This document shows positions 30,428 to 44,331 of a DNA stretch of 64,000 nt, in pieces. Source of the DNA: Piromyces finnis (taxonomy: Eukaryota > Neocallimastigomycota > Neocallimastigomycetes > Neocallimastigales > Neocallimastigaceae); NCBI GenBank assembly GCA_002104945.1, contig MCFH01000023.1:124001-188000 (forward strand), given 5' to 3'. Position 1 is the first letter of the stretch. Each line of letters opens with the position of its first letter. The notes beneath the pieces are model-generated. The model saw nothing but the letters and a program-made list of their open reading frames with translations. It was not told the origin of the DNA and ran no database searches. The position numbers and the translations under genes were made by a program.

Positions 30428-31342
30428 ATGCGTTTCAACTTAAAATTAATTATTAGCTTATTAGCAGCTGCTCCATCTGCTTTTGCTGCTCTTGAAGGTT
30501 CATGTACCGTCAATGGTGTTAAGGGTATCTGTATTAATACTGCTAATTGTAAGATGAGTGCTGGTCAAAGTGGTTCTGCTAATTATTATTCAGGTTACTG
30601 TCCAAATGACCCTGCAAATGTTAAGTGTTGTATTAAAAAAGTTAACTACAGTGGAAGAACTGGTACTTGTATTAATGTTAATAGTGGTTGTAATGGAGAT
30701 TTATTTTCAGGACAATGCCCAGGTAGTAGTAATGTTAAGTTATGTTTACCAAAACCATCTTCAAACACTTGTACCTACAATGGAAAAACTTACAATTGTA
30801 TGAATCCAAATAGCTGTGCAGGTACTGTTATTGGTGGTTTATGTACTGGAGGTGCTGACAATAAATGTTGTGTTACTGGTGTTGATGACACTAAAACTCA
30901 AGTTGCTAAAGAAGTTTACAATTTCTTCAAGGGCTATGGATGGACTAAGAATGCTATTTGTGGTTTACTTGGAAATATGGAACGTGAATCCGGTCTCAAC
31001 CCAAATATAAATGAATATGGTGGTGGTAGTGGTTATGGTCTTGTTCAATGGACTCCAGGATCCGTTTTAAAGAATTGGGCCAATGCTAGAGGATATGACT
31101 ACAGAACTGTTAAAACTCAATGTCTTAAAATTCAAAGTGAATATGATCTCCAAAACAAAAATAGTGATGAAAAGCTCTATTACAAGACTACTTCATGTAA
31201 TTTAACCTTTTCTCAATTTATTTCAAGTACTAAAACTCCAGAAGAATTAGCTGAATGTTTCATGCGTAATTATGAAAGACCAGGAGTTGAAGCTCTTGCT
31301 GATAGAAAAGCTTATGCTAGAAAATGGTTTAACTCTCTTTAA
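30428..31342 (+). CDS. Secreted phage-tail-type lysozyme with Cys-rich N-terminal modules (copy 1)
   Basis: An intact 304-residue frame. The signal peptide (1-20, ends SAFA) is followed by three Cys-rich modules with the pattern C..NG....C.....C.....SG.C......KCC (about 25-69, 70-109, 114-148). A C-terminal domain from about 155 matches the phage tail lysozyme family: GNMERESGLNP at 182-192 with likely catalytic Glu185/Glu187, GYGLVQWTP (202-210), and FMRNYERPG (278-286). The family cleaves the glycan backbone of peptidoglycan, so a secreted fungal version would act on rumen bacteria. The Cys modules may bind cell wall; this is inference. No intron. Tandem paralog downstream. Confidence 0.86.
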   Translation: MRFNLKLIISLLAAAPSAFAALEGSCTVNGVKGICINTANCKMSAGQSGSANYYSGYCPNDPANVKCCIKKVNYSGRTGTCINVNSGCNGDLFSGQCPGSSNVKLCLPKPSSNTCTYNGKTYNCMNPNSCAGTVIGGLCTGGADNKCCVTGVDDTKTQVAKEVYNFFKGYGWTKNAICGLLGNMERESGLNPNINEYGGGSGYGLVQWTPGSVLKNWANARGYDYRTVKTQCLKIQSEYDLQNKNSDEKLYYKTTSCNLTFSQFISSTKTPEELAECFMRNYERPGVEALADRKAYARKWFNSL

Positions 31343-31701
31343 GTTGATAACATATATAAAATCATTAATATAAAATCATACTATAATTTATAATATTTAA
31401 ATTAAACATATTATATAATAAAACAATAAAGAATTACAAGTATTATATATGCTAAATATAATGCTTATAATGTTTATTAATAATAATAAAAACAGCATTA
31501 AAATTTATAATTAAAACCATAATTTATATTATTTAAACATAAAATATAAAACATATACAATAAAACATAAAATAAAATAAAATATAATAAAATAAAATAT
31601 ATTTATATAAAATTAATTTTAAAATCTTTATATTTCTTTTGTGTATTGTTAAATATTATTTAAAACACATTTTTAGATGATTATGATTATGTTTATTTTT
31701 A

Positions 31702-31861
<160 letters not shown>

Positions 31862-32415
31862 GTCTAAATAAAATAAATGTTAAAATATCTATATCTTTTA
31901 AAAATATTTTTGGTTCACTTATAAAATACCATTCATTCTAGACAATTAATAATTTTTATCTATTTATTTGTTTTTTAAGTATATCTATTAAATAAATACT
32001 ATTAGACTACTAGTCTTTTATAATTAACTATTTTTAAATATTGAAAAATAATAAAAAAAAGTGCCTATATTTAAATTTAAAAATAATAATTAATAATAAT
32101 AATTAATAGCAACAAAAATCTTTATTTTTTGAGATAATAATTATCTCCAAAATAATAAATTATTATTATTTTATTATAAATAAAGTTTTTAATTGTTCCT
32201 ATTAATTATTAATTTTTAAATTTAGAGTAACTACATCAATTATATATATTAATTATATTAAAATTAATTTATTTATTTATCTATATTATTATAATAATTT
32301 AATAATAATGTGAAAAAATAAAATTAAAAGATTTAAATAATAACTGAAATAATAATACTAAAAAAAATATACTTTGCATATAATAATAAAATATAATATT
32401 TAGGAAAAAAAAAAC

Positions 32416-32489
32416 TATAAATAAATTATTTTTTTCTTTTTTTTTTAAAAAAAAATATAAAATATTAATAATCAAAATAAGATTATTAT
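32416..32489 (+). promoter_or_regulatory. TATA box and conserved leader of second lysozyme gene
   Basis: TATAAATA at 32416-32423 about 95 bases before the ATG, followed by AATCAAAATAAGATTATTA at about 32470-32488, mirrors the arrangement before copy 1. Confidence 0.6.
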
Positions 32490-32517
32490 TGAATAGTTAA
32501 TAAAAAATTTAAAAAAA

Positions 32518-33453
32518 ATGCGTACCATTAAATTTATTTTAGCATTATTAGCAGCTGCTCCATCTGCTTTTGCTGCTCTTGAAGGTTCATGTACCGTCAA
32601 TGGTGTTAAGGGTGTCTGTATTAATACTGCTAATTGTAAAATGAGTGCTGGTCAAAGTGGTTCTGCTAATTATTATTCGGGCTACTGTCCAAATGACCCT
32701 GCAAATGTTAAGTGTTGTATTAAAAAAGTTAACTACAGTGGAAGAACTGGTACTTGTATTAATGTTAATAGTGGTTGTAATGGAGATTTATTTTCAGGAC
32801 AATGCCCAGGTAGTAGTAATGTTAAGTTATGTTTACCAAAGGTAACCACAACTCCAAACCCTCCAAGTACAAATACTTGTACCTACAATGGAAAAAAATA
32901 CAATTGTATGAATCCAAATAGTTGTACAGGTACTGTTATTAGTGGCTTATGTAGTGGAGGTGCTGACAATAAATGTTGTGTTACTGATATTGCTGACACT
33001 AAAACTAAAGTTGCTACTGAAGTTTACAATTTCTTCAAAAATAAGGGATGGACTAAGAATGCTATTTGTGGTTTACTTGGAAATATGGAACGTGAATCCG
33101 GTCTTAACCCAAATATAAATGAATACAGTGGTGGTGGTGGTTATGGTCTTGTTCAATGGACTCCAGGATCCGTTTTAAAGAATTGGGCCAATGCTAGAGG
33201 ATATGATTACAGAACCACTAATACTCAATGTCTTAGACTTCAATATGAATTTGACCTTCAATCCACCAATAGTGCTGAAAAGCAATACTACAAAACTTCT
33301 TCATGTAATTTAACCTTTTCTCAATTTAGTAAAAGTACTAAAACACCAGAAGAATTAGCTGAATGTTTCATGCGTAATTATGAAAGACCAGGAGTTTTAG
33401 CTCTTGCTGATAGAAAAACTTATGCTAGAAAATGGTTTAACTACTTTAAATAA
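32518..33453 (+). CDS. Secreted phage-tail-type lysozyme with Cys-rich N-terminal modules (copy 2)
   Basis: An intact 311-residue paralog of the gene at 30428, same strand, 1.2 kb downstream. Signal peptide ending SAFA, the same three Cys-rich modules, and the lysozyme domain with GNMERESGLNP, GYGLVQWTP and NYERPG retained. It differs by a seven-residue insertion of Thr/Pro type (VTTTPNPPST) between modules 2 and 3 and by many changes in the catalytic domain (for example TNTQCLRLQYEF against VKTQCLKIQSEY). The first 300 bases of the two genes are almost identical at every codon position while the 3' half is not. Both copies look functional. Confidence 0.86.
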   Translation: MRTIKFILALLAAAPSAFAALEGSCTVNGVKGVCINTANCKMSAGQSGSANYYSGYCPNDPANVKCCIKKVNYSGRTGTCINVNSGCNGDLFSGQCPGSSNVKLCLPKVTTTPNPPSTNTCTYNGKKYNCMNPNSCTGTVISGLCSGGADNKCCVTDIADTKTKVATEVYNFFKNKGWTKNAICGLLGNMERESGLNPNINEYSGGGGYGLVQWTPGSVLKNWANARGYDYRTTNTQCLRLQYEFDLQSTNSAEKQYYKTSSCNLTFSQFSKSTKTPEELAECFMRNYERPGVLALADRKTYARKWFNYFK

Positions 33454-35378
33454 AAATTTTTTAAAAATTATTGAAATGGACTCAAAAAAAAAAAAAAAAT
33501 AATTTATTTTAATTGTTATCGCACTTAAAATAAAGTATTTTACTATATATCTCTATATAGTAAAAGGATAAGAAATATAAATGATATAATAATTATAAAA
33601 TAAATATATAATATTTATAAATATATATATTTGTAAATAAAAAAATTAAAAAAAATAATAAATAAAAATATAAAATATTAATCAAAAGATTGTATTATTA
33701 TCTAACCTTTAAAGTATATATATTATTATTATTATCATTTATTCTTAAATAATTTTATAACATTAGGTTAAAATAATAAATATGATAATATATTTGAAAA
33801 GATATCTAATTTTATTTATTATTATATAAAATATTTTTTGAAAATATTATATAATATATTATGTATGTTATATTACTTTTTTGTAAATAAATTGAATTTG
33901 AAATATAATAGTTTTTTTATTAAATATTTTAGATTATAAAATATAGATATATATAAATGAAATGAAATATGAAATATTAATTAGGTTTTAGTTTTTTGGT
34001 ATTGAAGCTACTTTAATGCATATGATAAAAAAGTAATAAAGTTTTATTTTTAATTTTCATATATTAATAATAAAATATTTAGGAGCTCTTTCATATTAAA
34101 TAAAATTTTCTTTAGCCAAAGCTTTTCAGAAAATAGGTTAATATTTATGGTAAAAAATAAATTCCAAAAATTTTAGAAAAAGGTTTTTGAAATTATTTAA
34201 AAATATAAAATAAAATAAAATAAAATAAAATAAAATAAAATAAAATAAAATAAAATAAAATAAAATAAAATAAAATAAAATAAAATAAAATAAAATAAAA
34301 TAAAATAAAATAAAATAAAATAAAATAAAATAAAATAAAATAAAATAAAATAAAATAAAATAATTGATATTACAGAATTGTATTTTGGACAATTTTAGTG
34401 AAATTGAATTCAGAAAATACACTTTTTTTTTTATTGTCATAATTATATAATATCATTTATATAGAATATACATGAATGATATTAATTACATTAATTACAT
34501 TCATTGAATAAATTTGGTTGAGATTTATTTTTTACCAACATTTTCTAATAAATTAAAAAATATAATGTAATTTTCAAAGTCTTAATAATCCTCTAATATT
34601 CATCTTTTATTATTTTTTTTTTAAAAAAGTATGTTTATTAATAAAAAACTTTAACCATAATGTTTTTAAATAATCAATACATATAGATATATATTTTCTT
34701 AAGCTTCTCCAAAAAAATTGATTTAAAATCTCTAAGATGTGATTTCATAAAGAAATATATATATTCGTTTTGTAAAATGTTTTTTTCTTTTTTTGAAATT
34801 GGACATTAAAAGTTGACTTTTAAAATAGTTAAATATTGATTTTTTTTTTTTTTTAGACTTTGTTCATATTTTTCTAAAATTAATTTCATTTTTATAATAT
34901 ATTCTTAATAATTATTTGTTAAATATATTATAAAATATAAAGACTTTTATTATTTCTATATATTTAGGTAATGGAATTATATAATATTATATTTTTATGA
35001 AAAAAAAAATTATTTTAATTATATCTTTTTAAACCACTTTAATTTTAAAAATGATTAATATTTTAGTGTATTTTAATTTTTAAAGCATTTTTTTTTTTTT
35101 TTTTTAATTTAATAATTTTTATTTATTTTTTCTATATTCTATTTTTATTCTATTTTTATTTATTTTTTCTATATTCTTTTTATTTTTATTTTTTTAAAAA
35201 AAAGTTAAATATAATACAGATTAAGGGAATGCCGAATAATAATAATAATAAAAAAAAAATTAAATAATAGTTTAGATATTATTTTTAGTATTATTATTTT
35301 TTCATTTATATATTTTTTTTTTTTTTTATTTTTTTAGCATTATTTTTATATATATATATATATTTTAATTTAATTGTT
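33454..35378. other. Convergent spacer with pentanucleotide repeat
   Basis: Lies between the second lysozyme gene and the 3' end of the ankyrin gene. Contains the AAAAT tract at 34205-34362; the remainder is A/T-rich with no coding signal. Confidence 0.6.
34205..34362 (+). repeat. (AAAAT)n minisatellite-like tract
   Basis: About 31 near-perfect copies of a pentanucleotide. Because five and three are coprime, its reverse complement stays open in one frame and gives a false 100-codon frame (FILFYFILFY...). Confidence 0.95.
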
Positions 35379-38300
35379 CTACCATGGTATTATTTTATTT
35401 ACAACAATTCTTCCGATAGCTCTACTACCGTAATGAATATGTTTTCCAACACGTATTTTTTTATCATGTTGACGTTTTTCATCTATTAATTTTTCAATAA
35501 TATCATTTTTTAATTTAATGGCAATGCCTTTTGCTTTTAAATTCACCATGTTATCATTAAATATATCCTTTTCTACTCTATCTTTATAATCTGCTCCAAC
35601 CTCAAGAAGATCCTTAACAATACCCGGATTATTGAAATAGACAGCAAAATGTAGTGCTGACCAACCTCTTGATTTTAAATTTATGAATTTTTTACATTTA
35701 TCCATGGATTCACCTTTCTCACTGTATTTACTAACGAGTTCATTAATCAGTTCGGATACAATCTCTCTATTACTATCTTCTCTACTATGCTTACAGGCAA
35801 TATGAAGAGCAGTCATCTTTTTATTAGAAGTTTTGCTTTCTATATTGATTTTATTATATAAAAGTACTCTAACAACATCAATATGTCCTTTTTCGCATGC
35901 AATATGAAGTGCTGTCATACCATTGTCTAATTTTTCATGACTACTATTTTTACCTTTATTGTTGAAATAGAGACGAACATTAATAAAATTATTTCTATCA
36001 TTAATAACATACGCTCTTTCTAGCAATTCACTTACTATTTCATATTCCCCAATTTCACATGAAACATGGAGTGCGGTCTTATTTTCGTTTGTTTTAACAT
36101 ATATATTAGCATTTTCACTTAACAATAATCTAACCATATAAAGGTTTTTATTTTCACACGCAATATGAAGTGGCGTTTTATTTTCATAGTTTTGGGCATC
36201 AATATCAGCTTTATTCTTTAAAAGAAATTTTACTAAATCAACGGCACCATTTTGACAAGCCATATGAATAAGTGTGTTTCCTTGATGATTTTGATCATTA
36301 ATAATATCCAAGGCATCATCAATTCCTAAATCTAATTTGGTACTATTCAAGTTTTGATAATATTTTTTCTTTAATAATTCCTTGACAATATTGATATAAT
36401 TCTTTTGACAGGCAATATGAATAGGCATATTTCCATTGTCATCTTCGACAGATGAAATAGCTTTGTTTTTGAGAAGAAGTCTAACTGATTTAAGATCATT
36501 ATTTTCACATGCAATATGAAGTGGTGTTTGACCTTTATTCGTTTTCATTGTAACATCAGCTCCTTTACCTAAAAGTGCTTTTATTATATCAATCTTTCCA
36601 TTTTTACATGCAATATGTAACGGTGACCATTTATATTTGTTTATTGAATTAATAGGACTACCTTTTTCTATTAAAGTATGAATAATATCAGAACATCCAT
36701 TTTCACATGCTATATGCAATGGAGTGTTCATATCTTCATATTCTTCATTAATATCGCTTATGTTTTCCTGAAGAAGAAATCTAACCATATTTTTATAATT
36801 ATTTTTACACGCTATGTAGAGTTGGGATTCACCTTTATTTAAGTTATTTTTTGTAGCATTATCAATTAAATTTTTAAAGAACGCTATATTATCCTCATTC
36901 CAATTCATTTTATTTCTATCTATATTCTTTTCACTAATATTTATATTTTTTTCTGAGATCTTTTTTTTGGAATCTTTATAACTTTTATCAATAATATTTT
37001 CAATATCCTTTACATTAATTGATAAAGTGATATTATGTTCATTAGCATATTCAGTGATTACCTTTGATAATTCAATGTTGTTGTTTTTTAAAGTATTCAA
37101 AATCGGATTAAAACCTTTATTATTTTTATTATTAATTTCTAAACAAATATCATTTTTGTTTGCATAATCGATTAATAATTTGGTCATTTCAATATTATTA
37201 TTATTAGTACTCCATATCATCGGATAGAATCCTGAAAAATTTCTATTATTTACATTTAATACGATATTATTTTTATTGGCATAATCAATTACTAATCGAG
37301 TTGCTTCGGGATTATTATGTATAGCCATAAGCATAAGACAATTATTACCGAATTTATTTCTCTCATTAACATTTATTGTAATATAATTTTTATCGGCATA
37401 ATCAAATAACAATTTTATCATATTAATATTATTATTTGTCGAGCTTAGTATAAGTGGACTACTACCTTTACTATTTCGTTCATTAACTTCTAATATTATA
37501 TTATTTTTGTCTGCATAATCCATCAATACCTTTGTTATCTCAATATCATTATATTTCACGCATTGTAAAATTGGATTATTTCTATTTTTATTTTGCTCAT
37601 TAACCTCCAATATTATATTATTTTTATCTGCATATTTTATTAATAGCTTAATTAATTCGATATTACTATTTACAATGCTTGCCATAAGTGGATATAATCC
37701 ATCCTCATTTTGTTCATTAAGCTTTAAAACAATATTATAGCTATCAGCATAATTTACAAGTGTTGTTGTCATTTCAACATTATTTCTATTTGTACTGCAT
37801 AAAAGAGGATACCATCCATTCTTACTTTGCTCATTAATTTCTAAAATAGTATTATTTTTATTGGCATAATCCATTAATAAATGAATCATTTCAACATTAT
37901 CATTATCTATACAATATAATAATGGATACCATCCATTTTTATTTTTTCCATTGATGTCTAAAACAATATTATTTTCATTGGCATAATCAATTAATAACTG
38001 TACTATTTCAATATTATTAACGTTAACACTTCCTAAAAATGGATAATCTCCTTTATTATCTTTGGCCATTATATTTAAATCTATATTATTTTTATTTGAA
38101 TATTCAATAATAAGTTTTGTAATTTTGATATTATTACTATAGATACTGCTTAAAAATGGATAACTTCCTTTATTATTTTTTTCATTTATTTCTAAAATTA
38201 AATTATTTTTATTTGCATAGTTGATTAATAAATTAGTTATTTCAACATTACCCTTGCTTGCACTTAATAAAAGTGGATAATTTCCTTGATTATTTTTTTC

Positions 38301-40629
38301 ATTTATTTTTAAAATGAGCTTGTTTTTATTTGCATAATCAGTTAATATTTTTACCATCTTAATATCATCATTTTCAATACTTTTTATGAGAGGATTGTTT
38401 CCGCCATTATTTTTTTCATTAATTTGTAAAACAATACCATTTTTGTTTGCATATTCAATTAATAACTCTGTTGTATGGATACTATTATTTGAAATACTAT
38501 ATAAAAGAGGATACCAACCATTTTCATTTTTTCATTTATTTTTAAAATAATATTATTTCTATTAGCATATTCTATTAATAATTTAGTTATTCTAACATTT
38601 TTTTCAATAATACTCAATAAAATTGGAGAATTTTCAATATTATTTTTTTCATTGATTTCTAAAATAATATCCTTTTCATCGGCATAATTAATTAATAATT
38701 TAAGCATTTCAATATTTTCATTTCTAATACTTATTAAAAGTGGATTATTTCCGTTATTATTTTTTTCATTAATTTCTAATACAATATTATTTTTATTTCC
38801 ATAATCTATCAATAGATTAGCCATTTCTACATTATTTTTTTGATACTTTGTAAAAATGGATACCATCCATTATTACTTTTATCATTAATATCTATAATGC
38901 TGAAACTTTTGTTGGCATAGTCCATTAATAGTTTTGTCATTTCAATATTGTTTTCGCTTACACTACAAAAAAGGGGATACCATCCATTATTATTCTTTTC
39001 ATTAATTTCTAAAACAATATTATTTTTATTAGCATAATCAATTAGCATTTTAACTATTTGGATATTATTATTACTAACGCCATATAAAAGTGGATACCAT
39101 CCATTTTCATTTTTTCTATCTAATTCTAAAATTATATTATTAGCATTTGCATAATCTATTAATAATGTTGCTATTTCTACATTATTTTTACTGAGACTCA
39201 TTAAAAATGCATTATCTCCTCTATTATTTTCTTCATTGATTTTCAAAATAATATTATGTCTTCTGGCATACTCAATTAAAACTTTCATAATTTCAATATT
39301 ATTTTTATTTATGCAATATAAAAGTGGATACCAGCCATTTTCATTTTTTTCATTAATATCAATATTTATACCATTTCTATCCGCATATTCCATTAATAAC
39401 ACTACCATTTCAACGTTATTTCCAAAAACACTGGTTATAAGTGGACTATCTCCTCTATTATTTTTTTCGTTAATTTCCAAAATAATATTATTTTTATAAG
39501 CATAATCCATTAATAATTTTGTCATTCCAACATTATTTTTCTTTGTACTAAACAAAACCGGATTCCATCCGTTTCTATTTTTTTCATTTACTTGTAAAAC
39601 AATATTATTTTTTCTCGCATAATCCATTAATAAATTACTCATTATAATATTATTTTTATCCGTACTAAGAAGCAATGGATTATTACCATCTTTATTTGCT
39701 TCATTAATTTCCAAAATAATATTATTTTTATTGGCATAATCTATTAAAATCTTAGTCATTGGTACATTATTTTTATTTATACTATATAAAAGTGGATACC
39801 ATCCATTTTTATTTTTTTCGTTAATGTCTAAAATAATATTTTCCTTGTTGGCATAGTTAATTAATACCTTGATCATTTCAACATTATTATTAATTGCACT
39901 TTCTAAGTGGGGATTATCACCATTATTATTTTTTTCATTTATTTCTAAAACAATTTTATTTGTAACAGCATAATTAAACAATAATTTAGTTATTTCAATA
40001 TTATTTTTCATACTACTATATAGCAATGGATACCATCCATTTCTATTTTTTTCGTTCAGTTTTAAGATAATTTTGTTTTTTTTTGCGTAATCAATTAACA
40101 CTTTTATCATTTTAGTATTATTTTTGTATGCGCTACATAAAACAGGATACCACCCGTCTTTATTTTTTTCATTAACTTTTAATAAAATGTTATGTTTTTT
40201 TGAATATTCAATTAATAATTTTGTCATTTCAATGTTATTTTTATCTGTTGTAAATAAAAGAGGATAATCACCATCTTTATTTTTTTCATTTAGTTTCAAT
40301 AGTATATTATTTTTATTAGAATAATCAATAATCATTTTTGTCATTTCAACATTATTATTATTAATACTATATAAAAGAGGATACCACCCATCACTATTTT
40401 TCCCATTAATTTTTAATTTAATATTACTGACATTGGCATATTCAATTAATAATTTTGATATCTCAACATTATCTTTACAAGCACTAAATAAAAAAGGATA
40501 CCATCCATCTTCGTTTGTTTCATTAATAGCTATAATGGTTTCTTTTTCCTTTGCCTCTTCAATAAGTAATTTAACCTTATTTGTATCATTATTTTGAATT
40601 GCTAAAAAAAGATTTTCTGTTAAACCCAT
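35379..40629 (-). CDS. Giant ankyrin-repeat protein (about 1,750 codons), interrupted by two single-base frameshifts
   Basis: Three overlapping or abutting frames (38827-40629, 38459-38866, 35379-38357) are one gene: the repeat pattern runs on without loss if one A is added to the A-run near 38843-38849 and one to the run near 38525-38531. Starting MGLTENLFLAIQNND, the N-terminal two thirds comprise over thirty units of about 35 residues of a divergent ankyrin type, each like LEINEKNNNGWYPLLYSI + NNNIEMTKLLIDYANKNNI. The C-terminal third has about a dozen canonical ankyrins (TPLHIACENG, IVRxLL). A basic tail with HDKKIRVGKHIHYGSRAIGR ends it. No signal peptide; cytosolic scaffold role is a generic inference. 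The breaks may be sequencing errors in homopolymers. Confidence 0.9.
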
Positions 40630-41773
40630 TTTTATTTTACTTAAATTAGTAATATAATTTTTATCATTTATTTTTAATAACTATTTATTATATAACATTT
40701 ATTTATGAACTAAAATTCCTACTATTTGAATAAACATTTATACTTTAAATTTTTTTATAAATGCTTTATATTATTTTCCTTTTTTTTTATTATTTATTTA
40801 TTTGTGTTTTTTTTTTTTTTTACACACAATAACCTTTAATTTTTTTTAAAAAAATTTAAAAAAATATCCAATCATTTTTTAAAATACTACTCCAATAAAT
40901 CTATATTAAATTTTAAAAAGAAAGGAAAAATAAAATATAAAATAAATTTACAGTAAAAGTAAATAATAAAAAATTAAGTTTTTTTTTTTTTTTTTTAATT
41001 TAGAATATTCTATATTACCAATGGTATACTAATGAAAAGGTTACAAAAATAATAAATGGAGAGTTTATTTCAACGAAATTCCCTGAACTAATAAAGTCAC
41101 ATTTTTTATTTCTATATCAAGTATTATTGTATTAATATTAATAATATTAATAATATATATATATTCAAAACATAATATATATTTTTTTGAAAATAAAGAA
41201 AGAAAAAATTAAGAATATTTTAAATTATTTTGAACTAAATAGAAAAAAGATGTGAATTTTTTTTATATATATTTAATTACTATTATATCATTAATAGTTT
41301 ATGTATAAAGTTGAAATATCTCTCGGAAAATAAACTAGTATATTACATTAAAAGTGCAAAATGAGACAATTAAAATTGTTAAGCAAATAAATACTAAAGA
41401 GTATATATTATATATGAAAATGGAAAGAAAAAAAAATTAAAGATTGAAACTTTAACATTCTTCATTATCATTGATTGTATTATAATATTTTATAAAAACT
41501 TTATTAAAATTAACTGTAAGTCATACATCATTTAATAAATAAAATAAAGTAGGATAAATAAATTTTTAATAAAAAAATTTTATTAATATTTAAAACAATA
41601 TATAAAAATATTAAAAAAAAAAAGCATTTATTATTATTATTTTATTGTTATTAAATATTACTATTTTGAAAAGTATCTATATGAATTTTTAATACAAAAC
41701 AAAATATAATAAAAAAAATATTTACAATTATATATAAATGTTTAATATGATCAAAAAAAAAAATTTTTTTTTA
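40630..41773. other. Intergenic spacer
   Basis: Upstream of the ankyrin gene and downstream of the receptor gene. A/T-rich with T-run at 40981-40997; no coding signal. Confidence 0.5.
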
Positions 41774-44331
41774 TTACAATTTTCCAGTTCCATTAATATC
41801 AGCTGCTGCTTCAGCATTATAAGAATTATAAGTATTTTTCGTGTTAGCACTTGTATTACTTGATGATAATAATGATGATGGTGATGATATTGTAATTGTA
41901 ATAGCTTTAACAATTTTTCTAATTAATGCTTTGTATTTTCCTGAGCCTTGTTTTAATGGAACTAATTCTGAATAATTAACAACTGTAGTAGAAGCTCTAA
42001 ATTTTTCAGGGAATACAAGAACAGTAAGAAGTCTAGCTCCTACCAATAAATGAACACATAATGCATTCAATAAACTATATATAATACATATTATTGCATA
42101 ATAAATATCATAATGATTTTCTTTATAAGTGTAGAAAAAGTATTCAAAAATAGTTGTTAATCCCCAAACTATTACAATAATATAAAGATAATAAACATCA
42201 CCAAATCTTTTTGAAGCCTTTCCTGTTAAAATTATCATAACAAGTATCACTGCAAACTGTATAAAATATAAAAAATTAAACCATTAATTAGTTTATATAT
42301 TATTATTAAATATTAACATGAAAAAAAAATAAAATAAATAAATATATATATATTTATACATACAATAGTGTATACATAAATCATATCTATTATTTCAAAA
42401 ATTTTATAATTGTCGTAGTAACAACTTGGAAAACGTAAAGAATCAATAAAACCAAAAGATAAAATATATGTCTCGTTGAAACAATGAACTAAAATCTTAT
42501 ATAAAATCATTCCTCCAAATATAATAGAAAAATATAATAATAAATGTTTATCATCTAATTTTTTTGTAGAAAGTCTTTTAGCTTTAATGACACAATAAAT
42601 ACGATAGGTGACAATCAACATTGGCAACAGTAACAGGTTCATTTCAATAGTACTTATAATATACCCAATGTTACAATCAAAGATAGAATAAGATCCCGTA
42701 TTTACAAATCCACATCCATTCATCATAAAACCTATACACATAAGAATACTGAAAGATGGTGAAATTACCTTTAAATATGGATGCTTTCTATTTTTATAAA
42801 CTAGAATTATGGTAATTAAAATAAAAGTGGATACCAAAAAACAAAATATATCCAAAAATATGAATAAATTGGTCATATTTGATGTAGCCAATAATTTAAC
42901 AATACTAAAATTCTTAGTAACATATTCATAGTTTGTCCAATTCTTTAATACTCCTTTAATTCTAGAAGGAATAAGTAATCTTGTTTCATAGAAATTAGGA
43001 CTATATTTACTTGTAAAAACTGATTTCATTCGAATTCGTTTCACCTCTTCTATTGACTTACATATAAATGGTTTAAATTCACAATATTCCTTAATATCTG
43101 GATCACTATCTTTCTTATTTATATCAAATGTTGGAATATTACCAAACTTTTTAGCTCTACGTATCTGCATTTCTTTTGAAGTTAGATGAAGGACAACTTC
43201 TGCTAAAAGTTTTTTATCTACATTACTATGTTTATTAATTACCATGTAATTTTCTGTAATAGCACTAGTATATTTTGGTGGAAGAGAGGCTGCAATACCT
43301 GAGGTGGCGTTAACATTATCATTGACAGCACGGAAAATACCATAATGAGAAGCTCTGCTTCTTAAAAAGAAGGATAAATCATTCATGAAATGAATATAGG
43401 CCATACCCTCTCCCATATAAATAGAATTATCTAAATTATTTTCAGAAAATTTTAGTACAGCTTCTCTAAAGGATTTAAACAAGCTTTCAGATGTACTATT
43501 GTAGAAGACATCAAAGAAGTCTTTATCATTTTCAGCTGACAAATCATATTTATTATCTACGTATTCTACGAAAAAGTTAAGAAGAGAATCTTCGTCACCT
43601 AAAGGAGCCATTAAAGGATTATACGTTTGAAAATTCATTAATAATAACGCTTCATCCCATGTGATATCTTTAAGTAAATCAGCTATATCCCTGGATTTTT
43701 CATGTTCTTTATGATAATATAAAAAGTCGAAATCAAAATCATACGGTAAGGCGTACAATTTTTTATTATTATAACATTCTTTTAAAATTCTTGGGTCATG
43801 AAATTCGAGATCTTTTACATCAATATAATCGGTAATATCCAGTAAGAAATCTCTAGTTGGCGTTCTACTTAGCATATGTTGTTCATTAGCAAATGATTGA
43901 ATTAAAGCATCATCCGAAAACAAAATTCTATCATCAAATATATATATATCAAAAGTTTTATTTTTCATAAGGTTATACATAAATTCAACGTAAGTAACAT
44001 ATTCTGAAACATGATCAACATTAACAGAAGAGTATAAATAATAATCTAAAGAAATTTTAAAGTTTGTCATATTTTTTGAATGAAAGTATTCCCTAATAAC
44101 TTCAAGATGAGTATTAAACCAATTATCAGAATTCATTACATCTGATAAGTAATGTTGCCTCATCAATATATTTATTACTGGTAGATCATCATCTTCTTTT
44201 TCATTTTCTTTTACGTCTGCTTCTATTTCATTTTCTTCTATACCTGTTTCTGTTTCATTTTCTGATCTTACTTTTGAAAATAAAAGTATCAGTAAAAAAC
44301 AATATATTAATAGTTTTTTAATAGATAACAT
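41774..44331 (-). CDS. Class C GPCR-like receptor with N-terminal bacterial-type solute-binding domain (two exons)
   Basis: Exon 1 (42364-44331) and exon 2 (41774-42256) are joined across a 107-base intron (donor GTATGT, acceptor TACAG), phase 0, giving about 816 residues. The signal peptide (1-23) precedes a periplasmic-binding-protein type domain (about 50-430) with DIYIFDDRILFSDDALIQ, LYALPYDFDFDFLYYH and TWDEALLLM, as in ABC sugar-binding proteins. From about 478 there are seven membrane segments of class C type (LFIFLDIFCFLVSTFILIT; PSFSILMCIGFMMNGCG; MNLLLLPMLIVTYRIYCV; ...). The intron falls inside segment 5. A Ser/Thr/Asn-rich cytoplasmic tail follows. The expected role is sensing an extracellular, perhaps carbohydrate, ligand and signalling through G proteins; ligand unknown. 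Confidence 0.85.

Noticed and set aside
34138-34440. A 100-codon FILFY-repeat frame
   Set aside because: Translation of the (AAAAT)n tract on the minus strand; no start context or conserved flanks.
38357-38866. Three separate ankyrin genes in a row
   Set aside because: Repeat units continue without gap across both breaks in the neighbouring frame, so one gene with two single-base indels is simpler.
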